From Adenophora triphylla var. japonica (Eukaryota; Streptophyta; Magnoliopsida; Asterales; Campanulaceae), in assembly GCA_022495995.1 (NCBI GenBank), contig JAFEMH010001238.1:1-64000 (forward strand): a stretch of DNA of 64,000 bases, in the 5' to 3' direction. The position numbers and the translations under genes are program-made. Positions within the stretch are counted from its first letter, which is position 1. Every line of letters starts with the position of its first letter. A model generated the notes under the pieces. That model was given only the letters and a program-made list of their open reading frames with translations, was not told where the DNA came from and did no database searches. Positions 21,023 through 31,247 of this stretch are shown in pieces.

Positions 21023-22400
21023 TTATGCTAAGAGCGTCTTCCTAGGTTGGTATGCAATGTCAAACTCAGTGAGCTCGATAGACCAATTAAGGAGACGTCC
21101 CGAGCAATCGAACTTATGCAGGATTTTCTTCAAGGGCACATTAGTATATATTGTGATGGGATGGGCAGAAAAGTATGCACGTAGCTTTCTTTCCTCTATG
21201 ACTAGGCCGTAGGCTATCTTCTCTGCGTTGAAGTATCTACTCTCCACATCAGATAGTGTTTTGAAGACATGGTAGATGGGTCTATGTGTGGTTCCTTCAT
21301 TTTAGACTAATATCGCAGCTATGACGTTGTCCGTGGCTGCTAGGAAGACATATAGCATCTCTCCAGTAACTGGGTTGCTCAACAAAGGAGGAGATCCCAA
21401 GTACTCCTTCAACTGGTTGAATGAATCTGTGCATTCAGAGGTCCAGGGGAAACTCTTGGCCCCCTTCAATACTTTGAAGAAAGGCAGTGATTTTTCAATG
21501 GATTTTACGATGAATCTCTCTAGTGCAGCTATTTTTCCATTCAATCTTTGAACTTCCTTGATGCTGGTTGGTTCCTTCATGTCAATTAAGGCTTTGTTCT
21601 TCTCCGTATTCGCCTCAATTCCTCTTTGTGATACCATAAAGCCTAGGAACTTTCTGACAGTCACTCCGTACACACTTTTACTTGGATTTAATTTCATATT
21701 GTTGGCTCGTAGGTTGCTAAAAGTTTCCTTCAAGTCAGGGGCGTGACTGCCATTCCTAGTCTTGATGAACATGTCATCTATGTAAGCTTCCATATTACAG
21801 CCTATTTGCTCCCCAAATACTTTATTGACCATTCGCTGGTAGGTAGCGCATGCATTTTTTAGCCCGAAGGGCATCATGGTGTAGCAATAAATTCTTCCCG
21901 CTGCCTGGAAGGCTGTCTTCTCAATATCTTCCTCGGCCATCTTTATATGATGATAGCCAGAATAGGCATCTAAGAAGCTGAGAGTGGAATGTCCAGCAAT
22001 GGAATCTACCAATTTGTCAATTCTGAGGAGAGGATAACTGTCCTTCGGGCAGGCTTAGTCGAGGTCTGTAAATTTTACGCACATTCGCCACTTCCCATTT
22101 TGTTCCTTGACCATAACCACATTGGCCAACCAAACAGGGTATGTTGCTTCCCTGATGATTCCAGCGCTTAGTAATTTTTGCACCTCTTCCTTGATAGCAT
22201 CCTCCTTGTCGTTGGCAAAAATTCTTCTAGTCTGCTTGATAGGTCTAGCAAATGGTTCAACCTCCAACTTTTGGAGAGCTATCTCTTCTTTGATTCCTCT
22301 CATATCCTCAACCTTCCAGGCGAAGACATCCAGATTGTTTCTGAGAAGGGTTATGATCTCCTCCCTCTCTTCCAGTGAGAGTTGGCCTTCGATTTTTATT
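21023..22400 (-). pseudogene. E3 reverse transcriptase and gypsy RNase H, three nonsense codons
   Basis: One continuous minus-strand frame holds EEVQKLLSAGIIREATYPVW (fingers), LSFLDAYSGYHHIKM (first catalytic Asp), YCYTMMPFGLKNACATYQRM, MEAYIDDMFIKT (YIDD box), KFLGFMVSQRGIEANTEK, then RNase H-connected parts (FPWTSECTDSFNQLKEYL, YFNAEKIAYGL). Stops in that same frame are TAG at 22055-22057, TAA at 21302-21304 and TAA at 21023-21025. All catalytic RT residues are visible, so only nonsense changes break it. RT copies the element RNA into DNA. Confidence 0.9.
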
Positions 22401-22797
22401 TTTTATTCTGGATAGTCAGGATTGAGTAAAATTTCTTCTAGTTCATCTACGGGTTCCATTTCTGGACCGTCTCAGAACTCTAGAGATTCAATAATTATTT
22501 CTCTAAGTCTTCTACCTTCTTCACCATGCATGTCTAGGTCTTCTGTTTCCATCAATTCGTCTATGTCTGGCAGCTCTCCTTGGCTCAAGTCAGGGTTGGC
22601 CCCCGAGTTCTGGCCGCTGACGAGATGAGGGGCTGAATCCAGGACGAACAGAATTGTGTCATTACTTTTATCAATTTCTAGTATCATGTGTTCCTCGTCC
22701 TCTGCTTCGAAAATAAGTTCAGCCTAGAACTGGTGTGGATAGTTTTGACAGACTTAGAAACTTTCGTGTTTTCCTTCGGTGTATCCACCTCCACCTT

Positions 22798-23487
22798 TCA
22801 GAATGTTTTTATGCTCCTTACGACATGCTCCAAGAATTCTTGGGGGGTCGCCCTCATGCATCCAACTCCAGCACGAGTAGGGAACTTGACTCGTTGGTGA
22901 GGAAGGAAGGTGACCAATCCAAGTTTTCCTTGACTTGGAATGCCAAGGATGGCTTGGTAGTCGCTAGTCAAGTCTATGACCATGAATGTGACAGTGGCCT
23001 CTGCTCGAAAGGGAAGATCATCTACTTCCAGTAATAGATCAACGGTACCCATGGCACTAACTTTGTGGTTGGTGAAACCTTCTAGCCTTCCAGAGTAAGG
23101 CTCCAACATACTGTCTTTCAAACCCATCTTCTGAAAAGTGGAATAATAAAGAATATCTCGGGAGGCCCTCGAGTCGATGAGGAGTCTCTCGAACTCACAG
23201 TTATCGATTCTCCCTTTAATTACCAAGGATTGTTCACAAGCGGTACGACTTTCGGCTAGTTCATTGGGAGAGAAGCTTATGACTTCCTCTTCTTTGTGAA
23301 TCCAGGCGGGGATGTGGTAGACTTTGCTTAACTCATGAATTTGGTCTTTCAATTTCTTGGTGGAGACAGTTTCCTCCCTTATCATATGCAGCTTAGCCCT
23401 AGGAGGTCTTTCCTCCCTTTCATCTTCCTTATCTTCATCATCCTCATCGTCATCTTTCCTCTTTCGCTTGCTATACTTTCTCATCAC
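22798..23487 (-). pseudogene. E3 protease region with altered active site
   Basis: A 229-residue frame with an acidic/lysine-rich N-terminal part (KRKRKDDDEDDEDKEDE), the pre-protease block ISFSPNELAES, then LLIDSRASRDILYYSTF, where D-S-G is expected: the glycine is arginine. Later VIDLTSDYQAILGIPSQGKL corresponds to the flap/second half (normally AILGRP). The frame is otherwise open, so the fold may be intact, but the Gly to Arg change in the DSG loop should inactivate it. Confidence 0.85.
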
Positions 23488-23489
23488 AT

Positions 23490-25361
23490 AACGATCAAGT
23501 TTGCCCTCATCTACCCATCTCTAGATCATTCTCTTGAGGGAGATGCAGTTTTCAGTGTCGTGACCATGATCCTTGTGGAAGACACAATATTTGGAGGTGT
23601 CACGTGTGTACTTCATTTTGTCATTGAGTGGATAAGGATTGGGTAGATTTACCAATTGCATGATTTTTGTGATTGGTTTGGTGAGGGGGGTGAAAACCTC
23701 GAATTTTTCAGTGGCCCGAGTTCTGTTCTTCCTTCTGTAGCCGCTTCCATTGGAGGCTTGGTTGGCGTCAGCTGCCTCTGCCTCTAGCTTATCAGATCTC
23801 TTCTTACTTTTTTCCTAGGCCATAGCTATGTCATAGGCCACGTTGTACATATCAGATTTGGATTTTGGCTCCCTGGCAGAAAGCTCATAAATTAATTGTC
23901 TGAATCTCAATCCGGAGTTGAAGCAAACGATCACTTCCCTGTCAGTCAGGCTTTCCTCAACTTGGTCAGCTATAGCTTTGAATCTGTTGTAGTAGCTCAG
24001 AGTGGTTTCGTTTTTCCCTTGCTCGATGTAGCAAGATCAGTCAATCTCTTTTTCCTCTTCCCTGCAGTGGCAAAATGATCCAGGAACCTCCTCCTCATGA
24101 TTTTTCCAGCTGTCAATGCTTCCCTTCTTTTGCTCACGGAACCAGGACAAGGCTGTTCCGGAGAAGGTACTAGCAAAAGCTTTGCAGAGAATGTCAGCTG
24201 CTTTAATGAGGAGGGCCATGGTAGATTTGAAACTTTGCACATGATCCCGTGCATCAGTGGTTCCTGCGTATTTGTCAAAACTCGGGATTTTAAGAGCAGG
24301 ATTGGGAGGAATATCATTAATACGCTGGTAGAAAGGACGGGTGGCACTGGTATCATCTTCGTCCACCTCCTTTTTCCCCATTTCCATCTCGTCCAGCCTC
24401 TTTTTCAAGAGGAGTAGTTCTCTAGCATCGATCCCCGAGCTATAATGGGAGCTTCGATGGGACCTTTCTTTCCTTCTGTGTCCATTCACCATGCTATGTT
24501 CTTAAGGGTTCTGGTGGTTATCTCCGTGATCGGATGGTGTTCTTTCCCTCCTAGGTGCCTTTTCAGGCTGAGGAGGAGTTCTGCGACGAGGGGGGCTCAT
24601 CGGCCGAGGAGGGTTCCTTGGACGAGGAGGTTCCTTGGACGAGGAGGGTTCCTAGGTCGAGGAGAAGTATTATGATGGGGAGGGGTTATGTGCCTTGCCT
24701 GACTGAGCCTTGCTCTTAACTCAACAGAATTGACCTCCTGCTCCTTCTGGTTCAAGTGACTTCTCAAGTCTACAACCTCGTTTCTTGTGTTTCCATTAGC
24801 GTGTGTCTTATGACGAGGAGGGACATCTTGGAGGTTTTGCTTGGGAATTCCATGATGAGGGGGATTTTGGCCGGGTGGAAGATTTTCTCTATTCTCTCGA
24901 CTACCACGCCTGTCAAGATGTCTTCCCCCTCCAAGGGAATTTCCAGTCCTCGTATTCCTCATGAATTCAATTAACGAGTGCTCAGGATCTAACTGTAGCA
25001 AGGCATTTTGTGTTTCGTAAATGCGTTGCAATGTTTCCATTTGTTGGTGCAAAAGAGTTCTACGATCAATTTGCTGGGTAGAACCCCCAGCTCCTCCCTG
25101 TGCTACGTTCCTCGTCGTCTGGCTACCAACAGGCCTTCCTCGGCGCCGACGACGAGTAGGATTTGTCATAGCTACCTCGGTTACGGGCTGGCCCCTGGAA
25201 CGCAGATTCATCCCCAGGGGTGGCAGTCCATCAATCAGCGGTGGTGGAGGAGGCAGTTCCCCATTATTGAGAAGGAAATCAGTCCTATTGTTCCCATGAT
25301 TCTCTTCCACATGAATATGATCTCCATCAGGAGTAATACTAGCGGTGAGTCCATCTTCCAT
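23490..25361 (-). pseudogene. E3 gag, broken, with zinc knuckle
   Basis: Starts MEDGLTASITPDGDHIHVEE at 25361, 180 bases after the 5' LTR. The first 254 residues are Pro/Arg-rich (PPRPRNPPRPRN near the end). After a frameshift, 24492-24037 contains RELLLLKKRLDEMEM and the gag core LKIPSFDKYAGTTDARDHVQ, KAFASTFSGTALSWF. Near 23590-23545 a single zinc knuckle reads YCVFHKDHGHDTENC (C-H-H-C spacing), followed soon by a TAG. Gag forms the particle and packages RNA. There are at least two frameshifts plus a stop. Confidence 0.85.
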
Positions 25362-25522
25362 TAGGATTAGGTGAGGCGAAACAGAACTCCCAGGTGAACG
25401 AAATTTACCAACTGTTCAGGCGAACGAAACTTTCAGGCAGACGGAATTTTCCAGCTGTTCAGGCGAACAGAATTCAGGCGAACCGATTTCAAGCTATTCC
25501 ATGGGTGTTTTCGAATCGTTTT

Positions 25523-25537
25523 GGAGCAATGAAACCA
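25523..25537 (-). other. Candidate primer-binding site of E3
   Basis: The minus strand reads TGGTTTCATTGCTCC starting three bases inside the 5' LTR (spacer GTT). The same 3-base spacing is seen in E4 and E5. TGG matches a tRNA CCA end, but I cannot assign the tRNA. Confidence 0.5.
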
Positions 25538-25540
25538 AAC

Positions 25541-26355
25541 TGATGATGCCAAAAACGTTCGGATCAGCCCAAATCCAGCAGCAGGTTGTATCCTGGCGAT
25601 TGAATAGCCTGAAAAAGATGAACAAACACGTAAACTTAGCCGGAGCTTCACCGGCGAAGGCCCTCCGGCGTGAGAGTAAGTATTTGCCTTTAGAGAGAGA
25701 AATCAATTGACAAAAGTTTAGAGTCAAAAGATGTGTTAACAAAATAATGCGAAATATGGCTTGTATATATAGGCATAACAATGTAGAGTCCTTGTTGTAT
25801 AGGAATGCATGGAGATAAGATTTTACTCCAAGGAGGATTATAACTGTTCAGTCCTCGTTGGATAAGAATTCGTGTGAGATAAGGTTATAATCCTAAGATG
25901 ATTATAACTGTTCACAATCCTTTTTTGAGTAGGATTGGTAAATAACAATTTGCACGTGCCCCGGTGAGGAGTCTCCTCGGCTTGTGTTGCCTAGTCGGCT
26001 TTGATTATGCCGAAGAGAAGAGGTGGAGAATGGAGGATGTCCATTTCTGCTTTGTTGATAGCCGATGAGGGATTCGTCGTCTTCAAGGGGAGCCTTGCTC
26101 GGCCTTGAAGGGATACCTTCCTCTGCATAGATGATGACGCTTTGTCGGCATAGGATCCTAATTGGGCCTTATTCTTTATGTGCTTGCTATGTCTAGGTCG
26201 ACATAGGAAAATGACAAGGAGGCGATACAAGCAAAGATAGGGTAGGCCCACTCCCTTTGTCATAATTGAGATTTATATAAATTATATCTTGGGCTCAATT
26301 CATTAGGTCTTGTCCAATCACGAATTCAAGTTCATATCTCGATTTATACCGTTCA
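25541..26355 (-). repeat. E3 5' LTR
   Basis: 815 bp, TGATGATGCC...CCGTTCA, pairs with 12770-13584. A minus-strand TATATATA at 25764-25771 is the likely promoter. Differences between the two LTRs are scattered, many C/T or G/A, consistent with an older insertion. Confidence 0.95.
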
Positions 26356-26524
26356 TAATATTTTTAAAAAAACTATTTTAAGAAAAGAATCCAAGATAAT
26401 AGATTCCTGAACAAGGATCCCATCATCAAATCACGAATCTGATTATTAAAAAAAAATCAAAATCCTTTTCTGTTTATGATTATGAAATTGACAGGAAAGG
26501 GACAAAAGAAAGATCCAAATCAAA

Positions 26525-26779
26525 CAACCTTAGCAGCCATTTGGTGTTGTAATAGTGATGTAATTGCCTCGGCAGGAGCAGCTGGAGCAGCTGGAGCAGC
26601 CATTTGGTGTTGTAAGAGTGTGAATGCCTTGTAGGAGGGCTCCCTTGGGGCCAGGAGTATAAGGCGGTCTTGGCCACGCTGCATGGGCCGCACATCCCGC
26701 GATTTACCTCCGCCAAAGATCGAGGGCCGCACTGCAGTGGTCATGATTGATCCTAGCGAAGGCTGGGGAACTGGATAAT

Positions 26780-26782
<3 letters not shown>
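26525..26782 (+). mobile_element. 5'-truncated SINE copy ending in an AT microsatellite
   Basis: This segment is the inverse-strand relative of 40238-40705: it shares GCAGCCATTTGGTGTTGTAA, GGAGGGCTCCCTTGGGGCC, AGGAGTATAAG, CGCGATTTACCTCCGCC and an end GGGAACTGGATAATCAA. The tRNA-like head is missing. The tail runs directly into (AT)n, probably an expanded tail. A ~20-bp unit, GGAGCAGCT, is repeated inside. Confidence 0.65.

Positions 26783-26835
<53 letters not shown>
26783..26835. repeat. (AT)n microsatellite
   Basis: About 26 AT units immediately after the SINE tail. Confidence 0.95.
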
Positions 26836-26836
<1 letters not shown>

Positions 26837-26972
26837 TCCTCCGGCCATCCGATTTATAATTTTATTTTTCTACACGAGAATTAATAAATAATTATAACAA
26901 AATGAGAGAAAATATGTAGAGTACGTATTATTAGTATGAAAAGTAAAATAAAAAAAATAAGTAAAATAAATA

Positions 26973-27379
26973 CTCCCTCCGTCCCAGACCAAGGGTATAT
27001 GGGAGGGATTTCACGCTTTTTAAGAAATTTTTTAAAAAATGAATAAAAGTTAAATGTGAGATAGGGAATAGTAATTAAATGTGTGGTAAAAAATATGAGA
27101 GATAATGTAAAAGTTAAATGTGTGGTAGGAAATATGAGAGAGAATGTAAAAGTTAAAAATATTTAATAGGAGAGAGAATGAGTGGGAGGAATAGTAGTTA
27201 AATGTGTGGTAGAAAATAGGAGAGAGAATGTATAAGGATATAATGAATGATTTTTTTGTAAATATATGAAGATGATAAGGGTATTAATATATTCAAAAAC
27301 TTGTCTTTTTTGAAAATGAACTCTTGATCTGGGATGTCCCAAAAGGGAAAGATGAACCCTTGGTCTGGGACGGAGGGAG
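26973..27379. mobile_element. Stowaway-like MITE 1
   Basis: TA-flanked (26971-26972, 27380-27381). Terminal inverted repeats CTCCCTCCGTCCCAGACCAA match for 23 bases with the right end reversed. The interior carries AGAGAGAATGAGTGGGAGG-type repeats. 407 bp, no coding capacity. The Tc1/mariner assignment rests on the TA duplication and end sequence. Confidence 0.9.
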
Positions 27380-27423
27380 TAATAAGAAAATTATTATTTC
27401 AAGTATAACAAGTGGGAGTACTA

Positions 27424-27622
27424 TCTATATAGTATAAATGGGAACTTGTCCTTCTTACAGTACAATGAACAATTTCAAGTGTCAAATTTTCCATTTTGCC
27501 CTCACTAAGTTGTCCCTTTCCCATTTTGCCCTTAAAAAAATTAAATTAAAAAAAAAAATACGTGTCCTCGAACACGGGCTTAATTAAAAAAAAATGTGTT
27601 CTCGAACACGGGCTTTTACTAG
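27424..27622 (+). mobile_element. Tiny non-autonomous Helitron (199 bp)
   Basis: Starts TCTATATAGTATAAAT after an A, ends TTTACTAG before a T, so it sits in an AT target as Helitrons do. A hairpin-forming CGTGTCCTCGAACACG lies before the end and a second near-copy (TGTGTTCTCGAACACGGGCT) follows, giving a doubled 3' end. A relative lies at 28685-28828. Confidence 0.65.
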
Positions 27623-27858
27623 TTAATAAACATATGCGGATCCAGAATTTTGGAATCGCGTGAGCTTGATATTTAAAAAAAAATAATAAACAATAATAAC
27701 AGTGAAAAATAACTTTATATATATAAAAAAAGTTACATATAATTGATACTTAGGTAAAAAAAAATTAAAATTTTGAGGTGGGCTAGATCCGTCCTGTTAC
27801 TAAAGGAATAATACTAGAGCACAAGATATTCATAAAAACTTACTCACAAAATTCTATA

Positions 27859-28135
27859 CTCCCTCCGTCCCAGTAGAAGCTTCTCATTTTGTCATTTTGG
27901 GTGTTCCGTTAAAAGCTTTCACTTTCCTTTTTTGGCAACGAATCTTTACTATTTCCTCCACTCATTCTCTCTCCTACATTATTTTAATACTCACAATATC
28001 ATTATAATTTACTATTCCCTCCACTCATTCTCTCTCCTATTTTCAAATTACACTCACAACATTTTTTCTTTCCGCCCATTTTTTTAATTTGCGTGCAATG
28101 AAAAAAATGAGTAGCTTATATTGGGACGGAGGGAG
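27859..28135. mobile_element. Stowaway-like MITE 2
   Basis: TA-flanked. CTCCCTCCGTCCCAGTAGAA on the left and, reversed, CTCCCTCCGTCCCAATATAA on the right. Interior repeats CCACTCATTCTCTCTCCTA. 277 bp. Confidence 0.9.
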
Positions 28136-28418
28136 TATATAATAATTTTATTAGTGTTTTTAATTATAATGTAGTGGTCCAATATCGATACAATCAATAA
28201 AATATCAACTCATTTTGTAAGCAAGATTTTATAACTTTCATTTGTACTCAGTAGCATTTCTGGTTACTAAAGTGTCAGCCATTTTTGTAATTGATTTTTT
28301 TAAGCAAGTTTTAATTGTTTTTTCTTTTTCTTTTTTTTTTTTTTTTTGACAAAAGTTTTAATTGTTTTTTGGAGGTAATAATTGTAATTTTTAAAATCTT
28401 TGAAAATTTTAAAAGCTA

Positions 28419-28667
28419 CAAAAAAATAAAATTTTGATACCCAGGTTCCAGCTTCGCCGGACTAAGTCCTGGACTACTAACCACCGGTCCCTCAGTGATT
28501 GGCGGAGGTAAATTGCGGGATATGCCCGAGGTAGTCAGGGTGACAGCACCCCTTATACTCCTGGTCCCAATGAAACTTTCCCGGATGGCACTTACATCAC
28601 TCTTACATCACCAATTAATTGACTGCTCCAGCTGCTCCTGTCAAGATTCAAACTTCCCACTCTGAGG
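28419..28667 (-). mobile_element. Truncated SINE copy
   Basis: Shares CCAGGTTCCAGCTTCGCCGG, CGGAGGTAAAT and CAAGATTCAAACTTCC with 40238-40705 in the same (minus) orientation. The left side is A-rich/T-rich as expected for a reversed tail. The 10 bases TTAAAAGCTA flank it (28409-28418 and 28668-28677). The tRNA-like head is missing, so it is a 5'-truncated insertion. Confidence 0.6.
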
Positions 28668-28684
28668 TTAAAAGCTAGCATTAT

Positions 28685-28828
28685 CTATAGTATAAATCAC
28701 ATCATGAGTGAACAGTACTATAAACAGTACCAAATGCCAAATTTCCCATTTTGCCCTCACTAAGTTGTTCCTTTCCCATTTTGCCCTTTAAAAAAAAACA
28801 CGTATCCTCGAACACAAACTTTTATTAG
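28685..28828 (+). mobile_element. Tiny Helitron relative (144 bp)
   Basis: Starts TCTATAGTATAAAT after A and shares CATTTTGCCCTCACTAAGTT and CCCATTTTGCCCTT with the 27424 copy. It ends TTTATTAG before T. The terminal CTAG has become TTAG and the hairpin is weak. Confidence 0.5.
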
Positions 28829-29162
28829 TATTTTATATTTACAAGTTGTTTGCCTGTGTGCAAAAGCAAAGATTATTTATTTATTTATTAAAGACTCACC
28901 TGTTAAAATTGATGGCTAGTGATTTATAAATGATAGATTGTGGTAGATGACTTATTGATTTATAGCTAAATGATTAATTGAATATACGTGTGTTGCAGCT
29001 GATAATTGATGACAGTTGATTTATATAGCTGGTAGGTCGTGAATAATGATTTCTTGACTGTTTATTGATTGTGAATATATAATATTCATTTTGGATATTT
29101 TAAATCAATTTTTTATGTTGAAATAAATTAAATATGAATATATGGTTAAAAACTAAAATAAA
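28829..29162. other. AT-rich stretch without recognised features
   Basis: No open frame of note, no terminal repeats. It contains several GATTTATA/TGATTTATAAA-like words, not clearly tandem. Confidence 0.6.
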
Positions 29163-29283
29163 CTACCTCCTAATTCTAAATAAAAGTGTCACTTTTTTAT
29201 ATGTTAACGAAATCTCTATTGCTCAAAGTTTTTTTGTACTAATATAAAAAAAGTTTGACATTTATTTTGGAATAGAAAGAGTA
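29163..29283. mobile_element. Degenerate short MITE
   Basis: Left CTACCTCCTAATTCTAAATA and reversed right ACTCTTTCTATTCCAAAATA form imperfect inverted ends, with AAGTGTCAC/TTTGACATTT inward. TA on both sides. Likely an old Tc1/mariner-type MITE. Confidence 0.45.
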
Positions 29284-29382
29284 ACTCAACATCATTTATT
29301 ATTTGAACTCAATTCAAGATCATTACGATAAATTTCCATGTGCCTATTGAAATAAGATACTAGTCATTAAATTAAATAAATA

Positions 29383-29671
29383 CTCCCTCCGTCCCGGCCG
29401 AAGCGTCACTTTTTACCCAAAATGGCATCCCGTTTATAGCGTCACCCTTTCCTAAAAAGGAAACTTTTATTAATATTTTATTATCCAATCCACTATTCCC
29501 TCCACTAATTCTCTCTCCTCTACACTCACAACACTTTTAAAATTCACTATTTCCTCCACTAATTCTCTCTCCTATTTTTAAATTACACTCACAACATTTT
29601 TTCTTCCCACACTTTTCCTTAATTTGCGCGCCACCCCTAAAAGGGTGACGCTTCTACCGGGACGGAGGGAG
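29383..29671. mobile_element. Stowaway-like MITE 3
   Basis: TA-flanked. Ends CTCCCTCCGTCCCGG and matching reverse, with GAAGCGTCAC next on both sides. Interior CCACTAATTCTCTCTCCT repeats. 289 bp. Confidence 0.9.
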
Positions 29672-30746
29672 TATACAATAATTTATTTATGTCAAATATC
29701 CTAAAAAGGAACCATAAAGGAACCATAAAGAACCATTAAATTTGAAAAAGATAAATAAACATAATAAAGATTGACAAACATATTATAAAAATTAAAATAA
29801 TGTTTCATTATTGGTATGTGCCTTATATTAACTAATATATATTGGTGAAAACTTTTGAAATGAGAAAATAAAATTTAATGAAAAATAATAAAAAGACATG
29901 ATTTGATTAAAGATTTTATTTTTTATATATTGTTAGTATGCAAGTGAGTCTCATTGAATAAAAAATTATTAAAAGAAAATTATTTTGCAAAGTGTAATTT
30001 TAGTTGGGATAACTAAAATAGCAAAGAGGTGATCTCCCATGAGAACAAGAGGATTCGTCTCATGCATGAGACGGATCGACCCATAACTCATGGGGCATGA
30101 TTTTCAGTAAACTAAGGGCTCATGGGACAAGTACTCCTCCGGTCAGAAGGTTGATGGGCCTACATGTGGGTTCGGTAACAAGGCTCGGCAATTGATGGGT
30201 CTGGTCTTCGGTTCAGTTGTGGGGGCCTGGTGAGTTCGGTGAGCATTTAAGACCAAGTCAGTGGTAGTTGTTGTAGGCCCAATTTTTTTATTTTTTTTTG
30301 CTTTTTTTTTTTTTAGTTTTTATATTATTTTTTCGACTTTTCAGTGGTTTAGAAAAAGTAATAGTTACCATCTCTTAATGTAATGACTGTATACATATAA
30401 AGTAACATTGTTCATAAGTAAACGTAATACCTGTTTTAAAAAAACAAAAACTCGTTTTCACCAATTTTTTCAAATGTAATACAAACTATATGTATTACAT
30501 TTGAAATGTAATAACTTATGTATATGAATGTAATAGTTTATACAAGTAAATGTAATACTTTTATAGATGAAATTGTAACATATTTCTATAGACAATGTAA
30601 TACTTTTACATGTATCATGATAAATTTGAACTCATTGTAACTTATTGTTTGAAAACATATAGATATCTATACATATGTGTTACAATTATGTACAAATACT
30701 ATTACATATAAATAACACGTTTGTTACATTTTAGTTATAATAAGTA
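29672..30746. other. AT-rich non-coding region with TGTAAT/ATTACA words
   Basis: No gene. 30045-30075 holds the near-palindrome GTCTCATGCATGAGAC followed by GGATCGACCC, echoed at 34190-34220. 30350-30730 is dense in AATGTAATAC-type words without fixed period. A poly-T run lies at 30284-30320. Confidence 0.6.
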
Positions 30747-31033
30747 CTCCCTCCGTCCCGGCGAAAGAGCCACAAAATTTGTCCGGCACGCAAAATAAGA
30801 AATGTGATGTAGGAAAGAGAAAAAGTTTAAATGTTGTGAGTATGAAAAATTAAATAGGAGAGAGAATGAGTGGGATGTGATGTAAGAAAGAGAATGTTGT
30901 GAGTGTAAAAGTAAAGTAGGAGAGAGAATGAGTGGAGAGAATAGTGATTTAAGGTTTCCTTTTTGGGAAAGTGGCTTTTTAAATGGGACGCCCAAAAAGG
31001 AAATAAATGGCTCTTTCGCTGGGACGGAGGGAG
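30747..31033. mobile_element. Stowaway-like MITE 4
   Basis: TA-flanked, ends CTCCCTCCGTCCCGGCGAAA and reversed CTCCCTCCGTCCCAGCGAAA. Interior GAGAGAATGAGTGGGA repeats. 287 bp. The open frames drawn through it come from the repeats. Confidence 0.9.
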
Positions 31034-31247
31034 TATTACTTTTGTTAAACGAAGAAAACATAGGGAAAAACACTATTACTTTTCTGTATATATGTATTAC
31101 TTTAATGTATACAAACTATTACTTTATATGCATACAATTATTACATTATATTATAGTAACTATTACTTTTCATAAATCGAAAAAAAAATAAAATTTTAAA
31201 ATTTTAAATTTTTTTTTGGGCCTACGAGACGGGTAATTGGAAACTAA

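Larger units (their letters stand above)
12770..26355 (-). mobile_element. E3: Tat-lineage Ty3/gypsy retrotransposon with an antisense extra gene
   Basis: Two 815-bp LTRs (12770-13584 and 25541-26355) start TGATGATGCC and end CCGTTCA. Flanks are TAGTA (12765-12769) and TAATA (26356-26360), a 5-bp target duplication with one change. On the minus strand the order is primer site, gag, zinc knuckle, protease, reverse transcriptase, RNase H, archaeal-like RNase H, integrase. Between integrase and the 3' LTR lies a + strand extra gene, then 3' UTR repeats interrupted by a 1.2-kb TIR element (17967-19197). The double RNase H and the antisense extra ORF are features of Tat elements such as Retand or Grande types. 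Coding regions hold many stops, so the copy is not autonomous. Confidence 0.9.

Noticed and set aside
19240..25361. Endogenous pararetrovirus or host-domesticated integrase/RNase H
   Set aside because: LTR pair, primer site, polypurine tract, target duplication and gag-PR-RT-RH-INT order show an ordinary Tat retrotransposon with many stops.
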